NCBI GenBank assembly: GCA_016302405.1
Contig: JAEDNR010000075.1
Coordinates: 1 to 9,636 of the forward strand
DNA: 9,636 nt
Direction: 5' to 3'
From: Oscillospiraceae bacterium
GTDB lineage: Bacteria; Bacillota; Clostridia; Oscillospirales; Oscillospiraceae
The notes beneath the pieces were generated by a model that was not told the origin of the DNA, ran no database searches, and saw only the letters and a list, made by a program, of their open reading frames with translations. How positions within the stretch are numbered: the stretch's first letter is position 1; every line of letters begins with the position of its first letter. Positions 1 through 4,659 of the stretch are shown here, in pieces. Both the position numbers and the translations under genes were made by a program.

Positions 1-10
1 CCTTCTGACC

Positions 11-53
11 GGGGGATTCCCACGAAAGTAGTGCGCTACTTTCTCGGAATGAC
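11..53. repeat. Dispersed hairpin repeat, family 1, copy A
   Basis: This 43 bp unit starts GGGGGATTCCCAC and ends CGGAATGAC. It folds into a hairpin: GAAAGTAG (24-31) pairs with CTACTTTC (36-43) around TGCG, and ATTCC (16-20) pairs with GGAAT (46-50). Related copies lie at 8570-8611 in the same orientation and at 8441-8480 inverted. The element may continue upstream of the window, because the other copies form an inverted pair. It resembles short palindromic repeats seen between genes in gut Oscillospirales; that family link is from general knowledge. Positions 54-159 hold nothing else I can support. Confidence 0.7.
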
Positions 54-159
54 AGCTCTATTATATGTGCAATTTTTCTTTAGTGAGACAGCCCCTTTGT
101 TTTTCGGTTGGATGTCCCCGGACACGACTGCGGCGGCACTGCGGTGTGCGGTATGGTAC

Positions 160-188
160 TTGCATTTTTTGTAAAATCGATGTAAAAT
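160..188 (+). promoter_or_regulatory. Sigma-A type promoter of the aldolase 1 operon
   Basis: TTGCAT (160-165) and TAAAAT (183-188) are separated by exactly 17 bp and lie 37 bp upstream of the aldolase 1 start codon. The predicted transcript has a leader of about 30 nt with a clear AAAGGAG (210-216). The T-run after the -35 box and the GT-AAAA-CG segment also occur in the promoter at 3251-3279. Confidence 0.65.
170..188 (+). promoter_or_regulatory. Tandem TGTAAAAT repeat over the -10 box (possible operator)
   Basis: TGTAAAAT occurs at 170-177 and again at 181-188. The 11 bp period is about one helical turn, and the second copy covers the -10 hexamer. A short inverted repeat GTAT-GAA-ATAC (189-199) follows. 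Direct repeats on one DNA face over a promoter suit a repressor site, but no regulator gene lies in the window and AT-rich promoters often show such repeats by chance. Confidence 0.3.
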
Positions 189-224
189 GTATGAAATACG
201 TTTTTTCTGAAAGGAGTATATCAG

Positions 225-1094
225 ATGCCTCTTGTTACATTAAAATCCGTCATCGATGAATCCCGGGGGAAGGGCTATGCCATCGGCTCTTTTAACTTTA
301 ACGGGATCGAGGATGCCCGGGGAATTATTGAAGCCGCCGAGGAGAAGAATTCTCCTGTGATCCTGATGGCAAGTATGTCTGCCGTCAAGTATTTCGGCGG
401 TGTGAAGCCCTGCGCAGCCTTTATCAGGGCCCTGGCGGAGGACAGCCCCGCCCCCATTGTGCTTCATGTGGACCACTGCGACGACATCGGGATGCTGAAG
501 GACTGCGTGGACTACGGCTTCACCTCCGTCATGATCGACGGTTCCGCCCTGAACTTTGAGGACAATGTGGCCATCACCGCAAGAACCGTGGAGTACGCCC
601 GGAAGTTCGGCGTTTCCGTGGAGGGCGAGCTGGGCCGCCTGGGAGGCCGGGAGGAAAATGTGGATGTTTCCGACAGGAACGCCAATATGACCGACCCCAA
701 CGCGGTGGAGGAATTCGTTGCCCGTACCGGTGTGGATGCCCTGGCAATTGCCATCGGCAATGCCCATGGTTTCTATAAGGGCACCCCCAAGCTGGACTTT
801 GACCGCCTGATCGCCATTCGTAAGCTGGTGGACTGCGGCCTGGTGCTCCACGGCGGCACCGGTATCCCTGAGCCGGACTTCATCCGGGCGGTGCAGTGCG
901 GCATGAACAAGATCAATGTGGGAACCGAGCTGAAGTACGCCTGCAGCCAGACCGCCCGGGCCTGCATGGCAGCCAAGCCCAATGAGATCGACATCCGCAA
1001 GCTGGTGGGGGACAACCGGAAGGCCTGCCGGGAGATCGTCCTGCACAAGATCGACCTGTTCGGCTCCGCCGGCAGGGCCCACAACGAGATCTGA
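225..1094 (+). CDS. Class II (zinc) ketose-bisphosphate aldolase family protein, aldolase 1
   Basis: A 289-residue protein of the FbaA/GatY/KbaY family, cytosolic zinc-dependent TIM-barrel enzymes that cleave ketose (bis)phosphates to dihydroxyacetone phosphate plus an aldehyde. Its length is typical. Visible motifs: HVDHCDD at 81-87, with likely catalytic Asp83 and zinc ligand His84; VEGELGRLGG at 132-141; NAHGFYKG at 179-186 with zinc ligand His181; HGGTGIPE at 209-216 with zinc ligand His209; and phosphate-loop-like NVGTEL at 231-236. Cys85 replaces the usual Gly of the LDHG motif, and Asn179 replaces the usual Gly of GTAHG. NVGTE is closer to tagatose-bisphosphate type enzymes (NVATE) than to fructose-bisphosphate aldolase (NIDTD). 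The ATG at 225 is chosen for AAAGGAG 8 nt upstream. Its stop overlaps the next gene by 1 nt. Family is confident; substrate (fructose, tagatose or another ketose phosphate) is not determined. Confidence 0.93.
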   Translation: MPLVTLKSVIDESRGKGYAIGSFNFNGIEDARGIIEAAEEKNSPVILMASMSAVKYFGGVKPCAAFIRALAEDSPAPIVLHVDHCDDIGMLKDCVDYGFTSVMIDGSALNFEDNVAITARTVEYARKFGVSVEGELGRLGGREENVDVSDRNANMTDPNAVEEFVARTGVDALAIAIGNAHGFYKGTPKLDFDRLIAIRKLVDCGLVLHGGTGIPEPDFIRAVQCGMNKINVGTELKYACSQTARACMAAKPNEIDIRKLVGDNRKACREIVLHKIDLFGSAGRAHNEI

Positions 1095-1693
1095 TGGCAG
1101 GGCTGAATCTGGTGCTGCTGGCAGGACTGCCCGCTTCGGGAAAGTCCCACTTTGCCCGGTTTCTTAGCAGCAAGCTGGGCTATCCGGTGATTGCCAAGGA
1201 TGCCATCAAGGAGATCCTCTTTGACGATGTGGGCTTTCGCAGCCGCGACGAAAAGGTGAAGCTGGGAGTTGCCGCCATGGACCTTATGTACGACCAGGCG
1301 GACACGCTGCTGGGACAGGGTATATCCGTGATCCTGGACAACAATTTTGAAAATGTATCCCTGCCCGGCGTCCAAAAGCTCATGGAAAAGTACCGCCCCA
1401 ATACGGTGACGGTGCGCTTTGAGGGAGATCCCAAAGCCGTGTATCAGCGCTTTGTGAAACGGGACGCGGACCCCAGCCGCCACCGGGGCCATGTGGTCAA
1501 CACCTGCTACCCGGAGGCGGGGGAGCCGGAACTCTATGTGCCCATGGGCGCGGAGGCCTTTGAAGAAAAGTTTCGCAGCCGGGGAATTATGGACTTTTAC
1601 CCCGGCGGAAAGCTCATCACCGTGGATGTGACCAGCTTCGAAAACTACTCCGAGGAAGCGCTGTATCAAAGACTCCTGGAGGAACTGGTATAG
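1094..1693 (+). CDS. P-loop small-molecule kinase (AAA_33/zeta-like), kinase 1
   Basis: A 199-residue protein with a Walker A motif GLPASGKS at 11-18. AKDAIKE at 34-40 has Asp36 in the place of the substrate-binding or catalytic Asp seen in polynucleotide kinase, chloramphenicol phosphotransferase and gluconate-kinase-like enzymes. A hydrophobic strand ending VILDNNF (79-85) follows, and an Arg-rich lid-like segment RFVKRDADPSRHRGH lies at 119-133. These features place it in the AAA_33 group of ATP-dependent kinases. The start ATG shares its A with the TGA of aldolase 1 (TGATG), and only a weak ribosome site precedes it, so translation is probably coupled. The tight link to an aldolase suggests phosphorylation of a sugar-type substrate, but nucleic-acid or antibiotic substrates are known in this superfamily and the sequence does not decide. 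Confidence 0.8.
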   Translation: MAGLNLVLLAGLPASGKSHFARFLSSKLGYPVIAKDAIKEILFDDVGFRSRDEKVKLGVAAMDLMYDQADTLLGQGISVILDNNFENVSLPGVQKLMEKYRPNTVTVRFEGDPKAVYQRFVKRDADPSRHRGHVVNTCYPEAGEPELYVPMGAEAFEEKFRSRGIMDFYPGGKLITVDVTSFENYSEEALYQRLLEELV

Positions 1694-1721
1694 AAGAAAG
1701 GCTCAGCCGCACATCGTAAAC

Positions 1722-1740
1722 GATAAATTGAGAATTTGTC
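1722..1740. repeat. Short hairpin repeat, family 2, copy 1
   Basis: GATAAATT and AATTTGTC flank a GAG loop and form an 8 bp stem containing one T-G wobble. Including the following GG, the segment matches 8237-8257 at 20 of 21 positions. A related palindrome lies at 8395-8411. This copy starts 29 nt after the kinase 1 stop; copy 2 lies similarly behind kinase 2. There is no U-tract, so it is not a standard terminator. Confidence 0.6.
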
Positions 1741-1780
1741 GGGGTGTTTGGACTGTGGTATGCGGTTCGATGCGGTATGC

Positions 1781-1983
1781 GCTAAGGCTCCCCTGTGTAA
1801 GGGGAGCTGTCAGCGAAGCTGACTGAGGGGTTGTAACGGTGGACTTCCCTATCTACCCATCGTCAGAACGGACAGTGTCCTTTGTGACCCCTTTTCGCCG
1901 ATTCGTTGTCAGTATGAAAACATTTTACTGCACAATCCCTCAGGCCCTCCGGGCCAGCTCCCTTTACACAAGGGAGCCTTTGC
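1781..1983. repeat. Inverted-repeat (MITE-like) element, about 203 bp
   Basis: Two arms of about 50 bp, 1781-1834 and 1932-1983, are imperfect reverse complements around a central ~97 bp with no recognisable content. Each arm folds into two hairpins. Left: GCTCCCC/GGGGAGC around TGTGTAA (1787-1807) and GTCAGC-GAA-GCTGAC (1809-1823). Right: GGCCC-TCC-GGGCC (1943-1955) and GCTCCCT/AGGGAGC around TTACACA (1957-1977). The arms differ mainly where both sides of a stem change together. No transposase and no clear target-site duplication are visible. This kind of repeat is, to my knowledge, common between genes in Faecalibacterium-like Firmicutes. It supplies most of the gap between kinase 1 and aldolase 2. 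A 17 bp spaced pair of GGTATGCG (1757-1764, 1774-1781) abuts its left end. Confidence 0.75.
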
Positions 1984-2045
1984 CGTGCCCCATTTTCCAC
2001 CCGCTCACCATTCATCAAACAGCCCGTCAAATTCCAATTTATCTC

Positions 2046-2058
2046 TTTCCTGAGGAAA
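2046..2058. promoter_or_regulatory. Palindrome TTTCCTGAGGAAA upstream of aldolase 2
   Basis: A perfect 13 nt palindrome centred on position 2052, 77 nt before the aldolase 2 start codon. It could be an operator, but short palindromes arise by chance and no convincing -35/-10 pair was found next to it. Confidence 0.2.
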
Positions 2059-2085
2059 ACCGATACATATTTCCATTTTGTACCA

Positions 2086-2105
2086 CCGGTAATCTGTTTA
2101 CCCGG
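2086..2105. promoter_or_regulatory. Inverted repeat just before the aldolase 2 ribosome site
   Basis: CCGGTAA (2086-2092) faces TTACCCGG (2098-2105) across TCTGT, with one extra C on the right side. It lies 13-15 nt before the AAGGAG of aldolase 2. It could be an operator or a leader hairpin near the ribosome site. Evidence is structural only. Confidence 0.3.
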
Positions 2106-2134
2106 CAATATATTTTTTAAGGAGAATCCATATT

Positions 2135-2977
2135 ATGCTCTGCAACATGACGGAAATCTGCAAGCCCACTTTGACCCACCATTTTGCCATCCCCGCCTTC
2201 AACACCGGCACCTCCATGGTGCTCCGGGCCTGTATCGAGGCTGCTGAGGAGGCCAATGCCCCGGTGATCGTGGAGATCCACCCTGATGAGCTGCGCTTTG
2301 CCCGGAAGAGCTTTGCCAAAATGGTCATCGAGGAGGCCCACAATACCAAGATCCCCGTGTGCCTGCACCTGGATCACGGCGCGAACCTGGAGGATGTGAT
2401 GACCGCCATCGCCTGCGGCTTCACCTCCGTGATGATCGATGGCTCCGCCCTGCCCTTTGAAGAAAACATTGCCCAGACCAGGAAGGTTGTGGAGATTGCC
2501 CACGCCGTGGGTGTGTCCGTGGAGGCGGAGCTTGGCACCATCGGCACCATGGAGGGCAACCAGATCAGCTATACCCGGCCCGAGGAAGCAAAGGAATTTG
2601 TGGAGCGCACCGGCGTTGACACCCTGGCCATCGCCATCGGCACCCGCCACGGTCTGTATCCCAAGGGACTGACCCCCCACCTGGAGCTGGAGCTGCTGAA
2701 GCAGATCCGGGAGGTGGTCTCCATTCCCCTGGTGCTCCACGGCGGCTCCGATAACCCCGATGACGAGATCGAGCAGGCCTGCCTGACCGGCATCTCCAAG
2801 CTGAACATCTCCAGCGACATCAAGAAGGCTTTCTACATTAAGGCCCGGGAGGTTTTGAAGGATGAATCCCTGCGGGAGCCCGGCGATATCTACCCTGCCT
2901 GCATCGACGAGATGAAGAAGGTCATGCGTCAGAAGATGGACCTGTTCCATACCACCGGCACCGCTGCTTTGTATTAA
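2135..2977 (+). CDS. Class II aldolase family protein, YdjI-like, aldolase 2
   Basis: A 280-residue zinc-dependent class II aldolase. Motifs: CLHLDHGAN at 76-84, with likely catalytic Asp80 and zinc ligand His81; VEAELGTIG at 129-137; GTRHGLYPKG at 169-178 with zinc ligand His172; HGGSDNPDDE at 202-211 with zinc ligand His202; and NISSDIK at 224-230. It shares GFTSVMIDGSAL and RTGVD.LAIAIG with aldolase 1, but its active-site loops differ: GTRHG instead of NAHG, HGGSDNP instead of HGGTGIP, and NISSD in the phosphate loop. HGGS.NPD and NISSD recall E. coli YdjI, an aldolase reported to act on long-chain ketose phosphates; that comparison is from memory. The ATG at 2135 follows AAGGAG (2119-2124) at 10 nt; an in-frame ATG at 2147 is less well placed. 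The gene stands alone between the 1781-1983 repeat and its own terminator. I see no clear promoter, so it may be read from upstream. Substrate unknown. Confidence 0.92.
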   Translation: MLCNMTEICKPTLTHHFAIPAFNTGTSMVLRACIEAAEEANAPVIVEIHPDELRFARKSFAKMVIEEAHNTKIPVCLHLDHGANLEDVMTAIACGFTSVMIDGSALPFEENIAQTRKVVEIAHAVGVSVEAELGTIGTMEGNQISYTRPEEAKEFVERTGVDTLAIAIGTRHGLYPKGLTPHLELELLKQIREVVSIPLVLHGGSDNPDDEIEQACLTGISKLNISSDIKKAFYIKAREVLKDESLREPGDIYPACIDEMKKVMRQKMDLFHTTGTAALY

Positions 2978-3007
2978 CAGTCTCCGCCGTGTTGAAGCGG
3001 CAGCTGC

Positions 3008-3056
3008 AAAAGGACAGAGCCTTTCCGAAAAAGGAAAGGCTTCTGTCCTTTTTCTT
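3008..3056 (+). terminator. Rho-independent terminator of aldolase 2
   Basis: AAGGACAGA (3010-3018) pairs with TCTGTCCTT (3042-3050), and GCCTTTCC (3019-3026) pairs with GGAAAGGC (3033-3040), leaving one bulged T and a GAAAAA loop. A U-rich tail TTTTTCTT follows. The hairpin starts about 30 nt after the aldolase 2 stop and separates it from the transporter operon. The rest of the gap (3057-3250) has no supported gene and becomes AT-rich toward the promoter. Confidence 0.92.
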
Positions 3057-3250
3057 ATGGGGTATGGGGCTGTTTCCGCAATGGAGGGCGGATGCGAAGG
3101 ATACGGAACGGATGCAAGAGGCCTGTATAGATACAGCGTTTATGCAGCCCGGCGAAGTATCGGATAAGAAAAAGAATTCAGCAGATTTTACAAAGAATTT
3201 ATATAAAAATAGTCAAATAGTAGAAAGTTGCAAATTCGAGAACATTGTTA

Positions 3251-3279
3251 TTGCAATTTTTTGTGAAAAGCGCTATAAT
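3251..3279 (+). promoter_or_regulatory. Sigma-A type promoter of the transporter operon
   Basis: TTGCAA (3251-3256) and a perfect TATAAT (3274-3279) are 17 bp apart, inside an AT-rich stretch. Transcription should start near 3286, giving a leader of about 47 nt before the lipoprotein start. AGCGCT touches the -10 box and might be the core of an operator. The spacer resembles that of the promoter at 160-188. Confidence 0.82.
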
Positions 3280-3332
3280 CAGTGCATAGTTTGGTTGCCC
3301 CAAGCGAATTAATAAAAAACGGAGGTTATGAA

Positions 3333-4493
3333 ATGAAAAAGATTATCGCAATGCTTCTGGCTGTGGTAATGCTTCTGGGTCTGTGCGCCTGCGCCAAGAC
3401 CGAGGAACCCGCTCCCACGACGGCTGCGCCTACGGAAGCCGCTCCCGCGGAGACCACCGCCGCTCCTACCGAAGCTGAGGAAGAAGACTACTTCACCAAG
3501 CTGATCGCCGACGCCCAGGCGGAAGGCGAGCTGGTTATCTACGGCTCCTGTGAGGACCCCTACATCGCGGCTGCAGCGGATGCTTTCGCCGCAAAGTACA
3601 ACATCAAGACTTCCTGGCAGCGCCTGACCGGCGGCGAAGTACAGGCTAAGGTCGAAGAAGAGAACGGCAATCCCTCTGCCGACGTTTGGTTCGGCGGCAC
3701 CTCCGATCCCCAGGCTGTCTGTGCTTCCAAGGGCCTGCTGATGCAGTATGACGCGCAGAATGCTGTGAATCTGATGTCCGATATGTACCGGGATGCCGAC
3801 GGCTACTGGTACGGCATCTACACCGGTATCATGGGCTTCTTCTACAACACCGAGATCCTGGCTGAAAAGGGCCTGGACGCGCCCAAGGATTGGGACGATC
3901 TGATTAAGCCCGAGTACAAGGGCCTGATTTGGTTCTCCAACCCCAACACCGCCTCCACCTCCAAGCTGTTCCTGAACGCCACCGTGCAGATGTGGGGTCA
4001 GGAGAAGGCTGAGGAGTACTGGTACAACTTGGACCAGAACGTTGAGCAGTACACCAAGTCCGGCGGCGGCCCCTCCAAGAATGTGGGCCCCGGCGAGTGC
4101 GCCATCGGCATCGGCTTCCTGCATGACGCGGTTTACCAGATCGTCAGCGGCTATGACAACATCGGTATGGCGGTTCCCGCTTCCGGCACTGCTGCTGAGG
4201 TTGGCGCGGTCTCCATCTTTGAGGGCGCGAAGCATCCCAATGCCGCTAAGCTGTTCATCGAGTTCTGCCTGACTCCCGAGTGCGTGGAGCTGGCTGCTAC
4301 CACCGGCTCCTACCAGTTCCTGGTGCTGAAGAACGCCAAGCAGCCCGAGGTCCTGGAGAAGTTCGATCTGGACATCAGCGTCTGCATCGACTATGACTTT
4401 GCCGACGCCAAGGCTCACACTACCGAGCGCGTTGAGCGGTTCATGGAAGTTGTCAACGGCGAGAACGGTTCCGACCGGTTCCTCACCAGCTGA
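3333..4493 (+). CDS. ABC transporter substrate-binding lipoprotein (FbpA/AfuA/phosphonate-binder type)
   Basis: A 386-residue extracytoplasmic binding protein. The ATG at 3333 is chosen because GGAGG (3321-3325) lies 7 nt upstream and the protein then begins with a lipoprotein signal: MKK, a hydrophobic core, and lipobox LCAC with lipidated Cys20. An Ala/Pro/Thr/Glu linker (about 27-51) tethers the ligand-binding part. That part opens with EGELVIYGSCEDP (64-76) and includes ADVWFGG (116-122), YGIYTGIMGFFYN (160-172), IGFLHDAVYQI (260-270), and SIFEGAKHPNAAKLFIEF (294-311), all typical of the SBP_bac_6-like iron/sugar-phosphate/2-aminoethylphosphonate group. No adjacent Tyr-Tyr pair of ferric binders is seen in the C-terminal lobe. 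His264-Asp265 and Glu289 recall the hexose-phosphate site of AfuA, from memory. It is first in the operon with permease, ATPase and a kinase. Sugar phosphate is my preferred ligand class; phosphonate or another anionic solute remains possible. Confidence 0.9.
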   Translation: MKKIIAMLLAVVMLLGLCACAKTEEPAPTTAAPTEAAPAETTAAPTEAEEEDYFTKLIADAQAEGELVIYGSCEDPYIAAAADAFAAKYNIKTSWQRLTGGEVQAKVEEENGNPSADVWFGGTSDPQAVCASKGLLMQYDAQNAVNLMSDMYRDADGYWYGIYTGIMGFFYNTEILAEKGLDAPKDWDDLIKPEYKGLIWFSNPNTASTSKLFLNATVQMWGQEKAEEYWYNLDQNVEQYTKSGGGPSKNVGPGECAIGIGFLHDAVYQIVSGYDNIGMAVPASGTAAEVGAVSIFEGAKHPNAAKLFIEFCLTPECVELAATTGSYQFLVLKNAKQPEVLEKFDLDISVCIDYDFADAKAHTTERVERFMEVVNGENGSDRFLTS

Positions 4494-4525
4494 TCCTGCT
4501 TAACAATTTCATTCAGTTAGCTGAC

Positions 4526-4551
4526 GGGGGGATGACAAACGTCATCCCCCC
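4526..4551 (+). promoter_or_regulatory. Strong hairpin between binding protein and permease genes
   Basis: GGGGGGATGAC (4526-4536) pairs perfectly with GTCATCCCCCC (4541-4551) around AAAC: 11 bp, starting 32 nt after the stop of the binding protein. Only a weak TGATTCTTG tail follows, so full termination is unlikely. In ABC operons such a hairpin commonly protects the upstream message or partly terminates, giving more binding protein than permease. Confidence 0.65.
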
Positions 4552-4567
4552 TGATTCTTGTATCTGC

Positions 4568-4613
4568 CAAAGGACGGCTTTTTCCGAAAGAATAGCTTTC
4601 CAAGCATCCTTTG
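4568..4613 (+). promoter_or_regulatory. Second stem-loop in the permease leader
   Basis: CAAAGGA (4568-4574) faces TCCTTTG (4607-4613), and GAAAG (4586-4590) faces CTTTC (4596-4600) inside it. It is less stable than the preceding hairpin and lies about 30 nt before the permease ribosome site. It may add to processing or stability control; the role is inferred from position alone. Confidence 0.3.
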
Positions 4614-4659
4614 TCGTTCCCCGCGTTTCATTGATCCCCAAGAAAGGAGAAGCAGCTAT

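Noticed and set aside
65..259. Possible 64-residue gene at the window start
   Set aside because: It crosses the promoter and the start of aldolase 1, with no ribosome site and no family resemblance.
240..1082. Long minus-strand open frame opposite aldolase 1 (similar ones lie opposite the binding protein at 3309-4418 and the ATPase at 6378-7445)
   Set aside because: These mirror well-supported genes, lack ribosome sites and recognisable motifs, and are expected shadows in GC-rich coding DNA.
3263..3281. CcpA catabolite-response (cre) site over the transporter -10 box
   Set aside because: TGAAAAGCGCT only fits the cre consensus with an inserted base and its right half does not match.
2989..3312. 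Possible 107-residue gene after aldolase 2
   Set aside because: It runs through the terminator hairpin and the transporter promoter, has no ribosome site, and its protein has no recognisable character.
4558..4659. Upstream TTG start that would lengthen the permease by 34 residues
   Set aside because: The extension has no ribosome site and falls in a hairpin-rich leader; the ATG at 4660 has AAAGGAG at proper spacing.
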